In this document: one piece after another, positions 23,751 through 36,500 of the stretch
Layout of the letters: each line of letters starts with the position of its first letter
Numbering within the stretch: the stretch's first letter is position 1
NCBI GenBank assembly: GCA_964035545.1
Contig: OZ037769.1
Span: 8,185,929-8,249,928, forward strand
Direction of reading: 5' to 3'
DNA: 64,000 nt
Source of the DNA: Bugula neritina
Taxonomy: Eukaryota; Bryozoa; Gymnolaemata; Cheilostomatida; Bugulidae
Translations under genes and position numbers: made by a program
Notes under the pieces: generated by a model
What the model was told of the DNA's origin: nothing
Seen by the model: the letters and a program-made list of their open reading frames with translations, nothing else
The model's database searches: none

Positions 23751-24568
23751 TTAAGCATCACAGTTGACAGGTATAGATGAGCAAGTCTTTACAAGATCTA
23801 CTCTTAGTTCTTCAACAAAGATGTGGAATGAAGATTGCCAGCCGGTGTAGGCATCAGTGTCACCATACCCAGAGCATTGACCAACAGCATAGGTGATGTT
23901 GTGACTTCCCAAAGATATCCCGTGACATATTCCACTCACTGAAATATTTAACAAAAATCTGTATGAAGCTTGTTTCAGTTCTTCTTATAATTATTGGCAA
24001 ATACCTATTACCAATAATAAAAAATTACATGATATGGTTGTATAGATAGTTGACATGTGAGCCTAAAAAAATAAAGAGCTCAGAAACGAAAAAGTTGAAG
24101 CCTGTTCGGAATGAGCATACAGTTCATGTTGTGTATAAGCAACGTATAATTTGTGCCGTCTAAAACCATTTACCTTGCATTGGATGGTGCATATCTGTGT
24201 GGTAGTTGAAGTAGTGTACCCCTTCTATTCTCCCTGGTGAAGAACATTCAGCTTTGTCAATTTTAAAATACCTGTAATCAATACATATATTGAGTTAACA
24301 TGTACAGCTATTTTACAATAACTGAAAATTTTTATCATTGAACTATTATTTTCATAAGCTTACCATCTCCCACATAATGAGTACCCATTACCAGGTACAA
24401 TCCGATGATCTCCACTAGCAGTTAGTCTGAGTCCAGTGTCTGCATATTCCTTCACATAAGTTATGGTGTACAGATCTGCCACATTCTCATCTTTATTAAT
24501 TGCCCAGTAGTGAAATCTCTCTAGATTTCCACTGTGACTTCTGTACATCTGATGATTATGAGATATTA
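23751..24568 (-). CDS. Exons 11-13: CTHRC1-like module 3 and C terminus
   Basis: Exon 11 (24568-24364) starts in phase 1 and carries HYWAINKDENVADLYTITYV followed by DTGLRL. It ends inside the Trp codon of LCGRW. Exon 12 (24271-24174) gives YFKIDKAECSSPGRIEGVHY. Exon 13 (23938-23751) gives SGICHGISLGSHNITYAVGQ, then DAYTGWQSSFHIFVEEL, and a short tail with two extra cysteines (TCSSIPVNCDA). This is the best-preserved match to the CTHRC1 pattern. The intron that divides the first half of modules 1 and 2 is absent here, so exon 11 is fused. Confidence 0.88.
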
Positions 24569-27500
24569 CTAAAATATGCAATTCTTTTGAGTAAACATCA
24601 AAAAAGCCTGTGATAATAATTTCATTTAGTACAGTTTATATTTGGATTATAGATTTGAGACAGCAATTAATGTCATATATGCTGAGTGTTTTCTGCAGTA
24701 TAAATTTACTTCAAATATACAAGTTTTTCATTGTGGCAACAAGAAAGCTTGCCTTGTTAATTTCGAGTTAAATAAAGTTTTTGGAAACTTTCACGTTCTT
24801 AGCAGCTTAAAATTTTATACTTACAGAGCAAATTTTAAAACATTTGTTTTGTTGGCTATATGCATGCATATTTACAGAAAATAATTTTGATTCAAAAATG
24901 CTTCTCAATTATAGTGAGAAGTTACATTTATTTAAAGTCAAAGCCTATAAACTTAGTTATATAGTGCATTTAATAAAAGAAATATGCTGTTAATAAAAAC
25001 TCATGTTGTTGATTAAGAAAAGCAAATATTTCTACAGAGATATATTAGAAAGTTGTATTCAAACATGTTTGGTAAGACAACTATATTATGTGACTTATAA
25101 CAAAAATTGATTTCCACTGCATTGACTTCGTGCATGGTCTCTTCTCCCTTTTTAATATGTATACTTAGAGCCTTGAATGCACTATATATAACACCAATTG
25201 GAGCTCATTAAATTCAGAGCACTTGCATGAACAATTTTACTTTGTTATCTGTATTATATAGGAACTAAAATCTTAAAGGATTGCTCTATCTTGTCTAATA
25301 AATGGCCATTTAGGTCAAACACACATAATATTGTGTTTTTCTAAGCATGCATTGACAAAAAGCATTTGACCAAAGGTAGAAAAAGTTAGTTGAAGTTGAG
25401 GGTGTAGATTGGTAACAGCCAAAACGCCGATTTTGAAATGAGCTGGGAAATGTGACGTAACAGCGCCAGCATTCCTGCTGGTCACGTGACTATACAAATG
25501 AATAACTATAGAAATATGACTGTGAGATGTGATCTTTCAGCTCGTAATTTGTATATTTATAGAAGTGCAAATGTGAATTATCTCAATCTATAGTTTTTTG
25601 ACATGTTAAATAACATGTATGTGATAACATTAGGCCATATTTTGCTTGTAAACATAGAAAAAAACATTGCAAAAACATGCATTCTTTAGGATGAATGCCT
25701 GCGATCGATCTAAACTAGGTCAGATTGTGCAATATTACGGGCGCACCAAAGCTGACCTATATAGCGCACTGTAACTGCTTGAGCGTTATTGGTTGATGTT
25801 GCGCTCTGCAACCTTGAATACTAGCGTTATAGTTAGCACGTGCAGCATAGTTACTGGCGTTCACACGTCACGTATTAGGCTATTCTTTTTCATGGCTGAA
25901 AATTTTACCTCCCTCAAAATTGGAATTTTGAAAAGCTGTTTTCTAGGCATATATCCCTTTGCAAAGTCACAATTGTTTGCATACACATTAGATTATAGTT
26001 CATAATTATAATGTGATTGTAATAAACTAAGATAGAGCAATCCTTTAAAGTTATATTTATATACATATTAACTATATGCTCATTAGGAAGTTTATTAGCA
26101 CCTCCATCAACCACAAGACCTCTCCTCACTTCTTCAATGTGCAGACGTGAAGGAGAGTTAAATCCACCAGTAATAGTTCTTGTGGGTTGACTAAAACTAT
26201 CAATGCATCTCCCAACGTATATTCTAATGGTGTGTGTTCCTTTAGGCATTATGTTGTCACATATTCCTTCCACTGAAGCAAAAAGTTATGCAAAATGCAT
26301 ATTTATACTTACAGTTATATAAAATGCTGGTAAAAAATAGTTGATGATTAGTGCTTGTCATACAAGCTACCAAAAATGAAATTCTGTCTAGGCTTTTATA
26401 ATTGAAATATTTTAAATGACTTGCATATGGGTCTGATTTTGACTCATTAAATGCTTTTTTAAATCAAACAGTTGCAACAAAAAATGACATGTTCACAACC
26501 ATTATACAGAAATTTAGTGAAAAGCATAATCCATAGTCAATTTTTTAAAAATTTTTTTTATGAAACACGGTACATATAATTGCATTAAAATTTGTATTTG
26601 TGTTGCATATCAAAAACAAATAGTTCCTAATGGCTAACATAGCACCTTTTGTGGCTAGAATGAATTAATCTCCAGTAACAGCTTAAATTAGTAATCAACT
26701 AACTAGTCGTTCACTCAAACATATAGCTTATGTAGTTGCTATACGGAACATAGCTTGATTACTGAGTATGCATACAATGTCTCCCATGGCTGATCCGGTA
26801 CTGTAAACAAGCACCGATAAAAACTTAGGACGCATTACTATATAAACTACGGATTCAAAGCCACAACAACACCCCTTATACCATTAAATAATTTGCCAGG
26901 TTTAAAAGCAAAGTTAGATCCATGGTTTAAAATATCAAATTTTCAAAAGTACGCTGCTAGTTTCATAAAACGATAAAACCAGACCTAGCCCAGACGACTG
27001 GTAGCCTACTAACTATAGTTTTATTATATACGTGAACTGACAAAAAAAGATGTTTACCATATGAAAATTACCGAAGAAGAGCTTATACTGCACAACAACA
27101 TTGCTAGGGATTGCAAAAAAAGATCAAAAGAGACCTCAAGAAATAAACTTAAAAGCTAAACATCGTTGCTTTGAAAAAAAATTATGTAATATTTACAAGT
27201 TCCGCTTTTCCTATGGTGCCTCCAGTATTTATAGTTATTAGGTGAAGTGTGAGGTATTACATAATCAAGTTGGGGAAAGCACTCACTGTCTTCTATCTTC
27301 ACAAACCTGTAAAAATGTGAGCAGTATCTAAGAATAATATGTTAAAACCACCAACACACATAGAAATTGAAAAGTGTTGAAATACAGCTATAAGTTTTTA
27401 AAGTCAAACTGCTAAATTTTTTAAGTGACATTTGAAGCTTAAAATAGTGCTTGTTAAATGGCAAACTTTCACCAGCTACTTTTTACACTCGCCATGCATG

Positions 27501-30500
27501 CAACATTCTTTGGTCGCAGTCCGTGCAGCAAATCAGCACTGTGTGATTTTACAGTGACTTTTAGAATACTTTCATTACAAAATATGAATAGCTTAAAAGT
27601 GGTAAATTCTCAAAAACCTCAGGTAATCACCTTGACAATTGAAATTTTTGTTTAATTTAGACATAATATAGAAATAAATATTGTACCAAAAAATGTAATA
27701 TAGTAGTTTGTTTTTTATGCAAGAAAAAAACAGTTATTTATAAATTTTTAAAAAAGTGTAATAGGCCAAACTATTTATTGTTTAAAATTTTGTGTGACCT
27801 AATATGGAGTGCCAAATGGTCAAAAATTGCTTATTATTGCATCTCATATGCTTATAATAAAGTATCTAACCATTATTCTCTCTCATATGCTCACAAAACA
27901 CTCTCATTGGTCTATAATTTGCTCTCATACCCTTATTATTTGTGCTCTTAGGTCTATTATTTGGTCTCACACTGTCATTATTCACTCCCATACCCTTATT
28001 TCTCTTTCTTTTATGCTCATTATTCAGTCCCATACCTCCATTATGCACTCTCATACATTATTCATTCTCTTATGCTTATTATTCTCTCTCATACCCTTAT
28101 TACTGTCTTGCTTTTGCGCCTGATTCTGACTCACTAGTATTCGTGTACACGTCACAATAGTTGAGTATATGCCAGTCTATTCGGGTCACACTACTAAGCT
28201 CCACCCCATTTATCAAATCTGATTGGATAACTGCAATGACACTAAGAGTAATAATAAATGCTGGGTGGGTGCCTAGGTTTGGTTAGCCATTCTTCATTCA
28301 TAAGTATCAGTCTAGGAGTGAACAACTTATACCAGCTAGATTCTTATCTCGATATTAACTGTTAAGCTAAATCACCCTTTGCAAATTTACAGATTGGTTG
28401 GGCTTTCGAGTTCCTATAACTATTCAAACCGAATAGAGTTTGCTTTAAACTTCTAGTTTGAGGTAGAATTGCTCACATTTTTATAAGTGGTGTTCAAAAT
28501 GCAGCCTAGCAGTTTACAGATGATTGTAGTTAAAAATATTATTAAATAGATAGCTGACAAGCTAAATATTTGCTTTTTAATTCAATGCCAAAATACTAAA
28601 ATTAGCAGTTGGTTATTTTCACAAACCATTATTAAATTATGAGCTGCCAGTCGATTTTATCAGGTTTCGTAAGTGTAACTGCCCGTCTAGATTTACATGA
28701 AGTTTCATACAGGTGTATTTTTTAGTGTAGTTTATTTTCCACCAAAGTTGTTCACACCATTTACATCGTGAAACTCTTTTACCTTTTCTAGGAGAGAGTT
28801 GATATAAGTAAGAAATATTTTACACCATGCAATTGTGAGAATAGCTAATATATATGAAAGTAGATGTGGATATCTGAATAGAACCCTGCCACCTAAGGGT
28901 TCTTACTGTTGTGACCTGGTTAAGTGTCTATATCTGTTTTACTCATTATGTGAAAAGTTAAGGTATTTGTTTTCTCAGTCATCATTTTGAGTGCAATATT
29001 AGATAGAATGTGCTTGATTGTAAAGCAGTCAGCTAGTTGTTATAGTGAGTGCAGTCAGTGCAGAATAAAACATTTTACTCTTTCACATACACGCAATCCA
29101 CCTTGTTACACTTACTAGAATAGTCGCGAGGATAAAAAACAGTAACATTTTAATGTGAAAAGTGACAAAACAAGTGCTAAAAATATGAGAAAATTTGGTG
29201 ACTCATCACTGTTGAAATGTGTGACAACACAAAGGCAGCGATGGTTTTATACTTAGCGTGGCAATGTTTGTAAAATTTTATAATGGTTTTTGCAAATGAT
29301 GATTGACCTAAATGAAATATTATAACAACAGGTTGAATTGCTCTGCGGTTACCTTTGTTGCTATCAATAAATTGGCAGCCATGCAAGTGTCAGTAAGCTA
29401 ACTAGGTAACGGAACTAAATTTATGAAATTTTATTATTATTATCAAAGACGCTACAATAAATACAGCACAGCAGCCAAAAGCTGTTCCAAGTAGCAAGTA
29501 GCAACAGTTTTATGATTTCATTCTGAATTTTTAGATTATAAATTATAGCTGCTATATGAAATATATAAGGCTACTTATATGAAATGGTTTACGAGCTGAA
29601 TTTGTGGTCCCCTGTCCCTTTAAAGTGCCTTTAAAAATAGAAAATGCTAAAAAAAATTTATTAAATAATCTAATAATGCAGCCCAAAGTCTTTGTAGCAA
29701 GTAAAAAATACAACAAAACTAATGTCAAAAGCTAAAAGGAAAGTTTAGGATTAGCTACAACAGCTCAAATGTTAGGTGACTTTAAAGTTGATCTAGTAAT
29801 TTTTTCTTTGTATTTCTCAGCCAGTTCGGGCAACTTATTAAAAATTACTGTTATCAGCTGGTCATTTTTTTCAAAAAGTCATAAAAGATCTTTTAAAACT
29901 ATCTAGCCAAGTACTTTCTACCGGCAGCGCATTCGGAGGTTGTCAGATTATAACTGCTCATTGGGGTAAAACTGTGTATGCCCCAGTAAACCTAAAATTT
30001 TCCTAATGCTTGTGTACTGTTCTATGAATAGTCAGGTGCTTTTCCTTATAATATTAAGTATAATAACCAGCTACTAATGCATGCCTTCCTATTAATAGCC
30101 ATTGCTATCTTACTGATTATGTAAAATTGACTGTTACTCTGCGGTATTTCTGATTACATAATTTATATGAGGTGGGTTTTCATTGCGAAATGTAGGTAAC
30201 TTGTAGCAAACATAATCCCGCAACACTCACCACGATGCTTCTGGTGTGAGGCAGCTATAGAGAATTGGTTATTTCAAATATTGCATTTATTATTTCACTA
30301 TTTTGCATAAAATAGTTACAACTTCTAAACTTCATTCTGTGCAATGCAGTCGTATAAGCCTGTAACCAACCATTTTCTAATCATGGCACAAAAAAAATAA
30401 AAACAAACTTATATTGAACTGGTTCCAAAAGTATGAACCAGCTATATAAGCCGAATTTATAATACTTGAGCTTATATTTACTATCATTCAATTTTCGTGG

Positions 30501-33500
30501 GAACCTGGTATCAGTGAAAGTAAATTGAAACTTGAATGTAAACTTGGCTGCAAACTGTCAAACGGTTATTGTTGATTAGTTTACAAAATATTACTATTTA
30601 AACAAATGAACCGATATTACATAATATTGCAAGAAAGTACTTCTAATTTTTGTTGCTTCAAATCTCTTGTATAGAATAATGCAGCAATAACCTCTGAAGC
30701 GTAAAACTTTTAAGAGTAACTACTTAAATGTGAAGCAGTAATTTATAGCAGTAATTAGCTCAAGTAAAATAGGAATTGCTTTAAAATTAAAAGCTATTTT
30801 TGGACAGAGTTTCCCTTTTAAATTATGCTAATCTAAGATTATACTGTATGTAAGCACACGTAAGGTACTTTGACTGTCTACGTCAGGCTGTTAAACAATT
30901 ACATATAAAATTATTTTTTATGTATATGAATTGTAGAAGGAAAAACCTTACTGTAATTAATGCTTTATATCTACACGTGCTAAGAAACGTGCAGCCTGTA
31001 ATAGTTATTGGGACACTGTTGTGTAATGATTAATAGGAATTTGGGGTAAACTAACTTGAAAAAACCTGATGCTGTAGTCACAAGCTCAAACTGAATTTTA
31101 CAATTTGTGGCCTCCACAACAGAATATTCTACCTCTTTAGTCCTTGCTCTGAAGGCTTGGACACTCTTGTTCTAAGCCCTAAGATATTTTATTACTTTCC
31201 AACACTGGCTTTGGCAAAAATTTGTTTAGCTTTACATAATGTCCCTCTAGATATTCAGATTAGTTAAAAGATCGGTGTCAACAAACTATTTTTGTTTATG
31301 TATAGTAAGTTTAACCTAAACTTTAAAGGCATTCTACTACACATTTATAAATTATGCAAAACACTAAATTTTGACGTTGAATGTTGCAATTATCGTTTAA
31401 TGGAGAAAAATTATTTAGGGATTACCCTAGTTTTATCAGACTAGCTACTATTATTTTGGTGTTCTATTTTATTTATAGTCATTATTAACTGTAGCTTATG
31501 TATTTAAAATTACTGATAATGTCAGGAATTGCTTCTCCTGTGATTATCTCATAAGTTTCAAGTGACACAAACCAAGCCCATTGTATTGTTTTGCTCATAT
31601 AACTAAGTTCTATAAGATCTATATAGCTAGTTTTAAAAGTATGAATTCTTCATTTTATTAACTTCAGAAATATTTTTGTTACATCTATACAAGATTGAGA
31701 TTAAGATAGGAATCTTATAGCTCCCACAATATGAAGTAGGTGCAGATATAAGAATTTACTATACAACATACAACTATACAACCATTAAAATCTAACAATT
31801 CTACAAAGTATTAGGAAATACTAACAGCTCTGTCTCACACTGCCAACAAACACAAAACACTAGTCAGTCCTTGTCTAACACTAACAGCTATATCCTTAGC
31901 TTTCTACACTTTCAAATATTTTGGTAGCCGGTAGGGCTCATCTAACAAAAACTAAGAGTTTCTAACAAAATTTTATTAATGAGGAATTTTCTGTCAAAAT
32001 CTCCATTTCTGCACAATATTCTGGTAAAACTTGTTCACTCCTAGACTGATACTTATGAATGAAGAATGGCTAACTAAACCTAGGCACCCACCCAGCATTT
32101 ATTATTACTCTTGGTGTCATTGCAGTTATCCAATCAGATTTGATAAATGGGGTGGAGCTTAGTAGTGTGACCCGAATAGACTGGCATATACTCAACTATT
32201 GTGACGTGTACACGAATACTAGTGAGTCAGAATCAGGCGCAAAAGCAAGACAGTAATAAGGGTATGAGAGAGAATAATAAGCATAAGAGAAAGAATAATG
32301 TCTATAACAGAGCAAATAATAGGGGTATGAGAGTGCATAATGGAGGTATGTGACTGAATAATGAGCATAAAAGAAAGAGAAATAAGGGTATGGGAATGAA
32401 TAATGACAGTATGAGACCAAATAATAGACCTAAGAGCACAAAAAATAAGGGTATGAGAGCAAATTATAGACCAATGAGAGTGTTTTGTGAGCATATGAGA
32501 GAGAATAATGGTTAGATACTTTATTATAAGCATATGAGATGCAATAATAAGGGAATTTTTGACCATTTGGCACTCCATAACCTAAAGCCTGAAACATGCA
32601 TGAAACTGAGTTTGCTTTAAGGGTATAATGCACTGGCAAAAAACTGCCATCTTTGATCTATAATTATGAGAAACATATTATATGCATATTTTTGAAGAAT
32701 TTCCTGAAAACAAAACTTCTTTTCAGATTGTAAGATTACTATAATGAGAAAGAGGTTACTTGAAATTTTCCTGAAAAAGTTTTTAAACTAATCAATAAAA
32801 GATGTATATAGCAGCTCAACAAGTCATGAAAATTAAGCATTGTAAAATAACTAAAGAAAACTAACATATCTATATAAAATATATAAGTAATAAATTATGC
32901 TAGTAAAATTACCTAAGAGTGTCAACTAAACTTTCTTACTACTTCAAGTTCAGTGTGAAAGTCAGTGTCTGAAAATTATTACTTAATACATAGAACTCAC
33001 CACCTGGCGCAGTGAGTTACTGCATTTGTATCAAGCACTACAGATGCCAATGCGCTGTACTTTATTCTTAGACTTGTGTCGTCTGAAACTTTGTCATATG
33101 TCACTTCCTGTGTAAAGAAATGCTAGCTTAGCAAATAAATGCTCGATTGATACTATATGTTTTTGTTTGATTATAGGATATTCAATTTTTATTCATAGTT
33201 TAAAAATCTCAACATATATCATAATGCATGTTTCAGACACTCTGTAAATACTTTATTCATAAAAAATATTGTATTATAACTAATCTGATAAAAAATCAGT
33301 CATGTTTCTTTCTCATCTTGGAGAGCAGTTGCGATGCTAATAGCTAAACTACTGGGATAGTAAATACATGGTAGTATAGTTTAGGTCTTAGTAAAGATGA
33401 TTGGTGTTGCCAAAAAAAGCATTAACCATCATTTCCCATTTCTCACAATAAAAGTGAGATTTTAATCTCTCAGGAGTTTGTTCATTGGTGATGACTTTAA

Positions 33501-36500
33501 AAATAAGTATGGGGATAAATAACAAATTGTTTAAAACAACAAATACTTAATTAAAGTCTTTTTAGTTGCCTACAGTTGAGATAATTTTTGCACTATGACT
33601 TGCCTTTAATAATGCAATCTGAGGTCTCAAAAAAAAATTGTGACTTTTGAAAATAAGTTTGCCAAAATTAAATTGTTAGAATAGCTGCTACAGCAAAAAA
33701 CAAAAGATATTGTTGGATACAAAGTCACACGTTCCTTTGACAACTGTTTATGATGTTATAGTTTAATCTTTACTCTCAAGTTTGACATAAAAGCTGAAAC
33801 TAGAAAAATGGTATTATTCAGACATAGTTGATGCTGGCATATAGAGATTATATGGTACCTCAATGAGAAGGTTCTCAGCATCAAGATCAATCGTCTGATC
33901 AACTTCTTTATTCCAAGTCTCATACTTGTAGTTGAACCCATTGAGGAGAGGGCAGGAAAGAAGGTTTTCATCTAAAAATATTGGTGAAGGATATTTATCT
34001 ACAATACTTGATTTTCATCAAGCTGATAGATACAACTACTTAACATTCGTTATAAAGTTGCCACAGCAGCTGGCTAGTCAGCTGAGTGAACTCGTAAATT
34101 AATTGATTGCATAAAATATTCTTAAAATTTATCATCGGCCTGCAATACTAGAAAAGCTGTATGTGGCACATATTTTATTTGTTTTAGGTAAAAGGCTGAG
34201 CAATTTATAAATAATTATTCTGCTGCTGGAGGTTGAAATCAATAACAATATCAAATTAATTTTTTTAAGATATTTGCAGCGTTCCAAGTGAGTTTTACCA
34301 CAATGTATATACACTAAACAGTTATTGGTACAAAGAACAAAGAAACACAAGTTTCTGTCGCTGATAATCATAGAGCTCAAACTCACTATACATCTGTCAT
34401 GGTAATGTTGGGAACTTGATGTATTATTGTTATTTATGATAATTTCCCAACTAAAAATTATAATTGATTTTGATTTTGCTAAAATTCAATTACGAATTTT
34501 TTGTAAAGTACTTTTAAGAACTGTGATGCTAAAAGCTAGAAAAAAAGTTTTAATTTGCTTTATCTCAACACTTTAGAAACTAATTAGAACTAAATCAAAG
34601 AATTCTTTGTCTTCACAGCTTTATATTTAATTCAGAAAGCTGCTGCAAACCTAGAGTTACTTGTGGTGGCACCATCTCTATAATCAACATCGTTCTTGCA
34701 GAGTTCCATCCAGAGTAAGCATCACTGGATCCATAACCATCACATGGGCCGACTACTAACTCTACTACTCTGTCACCAGCATCTAGTCCATAGCATGTAC
34801 CATCAACTAAATATTAGTAAGTTTTGGTGGCACTAACATTATTATAAAAAAATTATAGAAATCAACATCAATTCAAGTTAGTCTCTGCTCCGACAAGTTA
34901 TAATGGATTTTCATTTATTAAATAGCATATTGTAGGTACCTTATAATATCTCAACAATAAAAATTGGCATTAAACATCTTTAAAAATATTATCTTGTTAT
35001 AACATTAGGTAACAAAGGTTTGATCCATAGGCATGTATTCTAAGAAGTTGTTTTTTAGAAGACACTCAATATCTAAAAGAGTGTTTATACTAAGCCTACT
35101 GTCTATTGCTCGGTGTAATTCTCCTGTAGTAGCACTGTAATCTAACACCTCAATAGTGTCTGGGTTAGAGCACTTGTTACCATCAAATGTCAAGTACCAG
35201 TGGTGACAAAAGTCAGGTCTATTATGATGTCCTCTGACAGCCATGTGGATAATGACTCTCAGTGCTGATTCAGCCCTAGACTTTGGGTAAGTAGCTGTCT
35301 GAAAATATTGTTGACATAATCTGACTAGCAGCTCATTAAATCTTGAGTTAACACAAACCTAGTTTTGTATAAATAATGAAGTATATATATTATATATTAA
35401 TGCAATTGCCTTAAATATAAGTTTATTTTAGTTACTTTTTAAAAACAACAACTGGATGTTTTCAAAAAAATTGTGAATTAAACCTAATACAGTTGCTCAG
35501 TACAAACTATTGCTGTAATATTTTACAATTGTACATTTTACCATTATGATGCCTTCATCTTTGCTATCTTGAAGATCTGTAGACCAATAATGTCTGATGT
35601 TTGTGTACTCATTTTTCAACCCACATTCAGTTGATTCTTCACCTGCTGTAGAATTATTCTCAAGTATAATTACTAGAATCAAGATGGTTGTAAAATAGAC
35701 CTAATGTTATGTTACATAAATGCAATCTAACTTGGTGATTGTGCTTTTTTCAAACATAGAAGCTTATTCATAACTATAATCTACAATTATTGCTATATGA
35801 AACGGGAATATATACACTGTTATTTTAATATTGTTACTTCGGTTTTGTGTACAGGCATAGCTAGACTGCTATGATATGTAAGATCTTGAATCACAGTGAA
35901 TTTTAACATTGCAAAAAGAGTGAGAGATTAAAAAGCCGTAATTATTTTCAAGAGAACATATTTCTACTTTATTCATAAAATAGTGTGAGTTAATTGAATG
36001 CATCGATGCTTTGTTAAAGCACAATTATTTCATAGGTCCCTGTGATCATGTATTGTGGTTAAACATGAGAATTTACCTACCTAAGCAAATCGGGTTTTCC
36101 AAGACGGTCTCTCCACATCCAACCATGCAGATTTCTAAATTTGAACAATTTCTACCACTGCAGTTTGTCAGCTATTAAACAGAAAAATAGACAAATATTT
36201 ATGTACATCACAATTGAAAAATATATTCAATCAATATATTAAATCAGTAAACTAAAAATATACTTTGTGTTTAATATTTCTAAATATAACAATTATTTAT
36301 AATTTATATTTGCATGCATGTTAGCAGTAGCCCACAATAAAAGACTGAATAGAAAAAGTATTACAAAATATGTTTAATCACTGGCATACAGTCTTTAAAT
36401 CATACAAAAGAGATAAAATAATAAATTTATAAAAAGACTTTCAATATGTTTTATTATGCTGGTTTGGTTTTAATTATTGTTTAAAAACTGCGTAAATCAA

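Noticed and set aside
24642-24884. Plus-strand 80-codon frame within the CTHRC1-like gene region
   Set aside because: Lies in intron 10 on the opposite strand, AT-biased, no recognisable domain.
27840-28110. Regularly spaced short repeats that look CRISPR-like at first sight
   Set aside because: Units of about 21 bp follow each other without unique spacers, vary in sequence, and recur inverted in the other arm of a transposon in eukaryotic DNA.
32196-32578. Frames with a seven-residue Tyr/Ser/His periodicity
   Set aside because: The period is the 21-bp minisatellite of the foldback arm read in frame. The other arm gives the same pattern.
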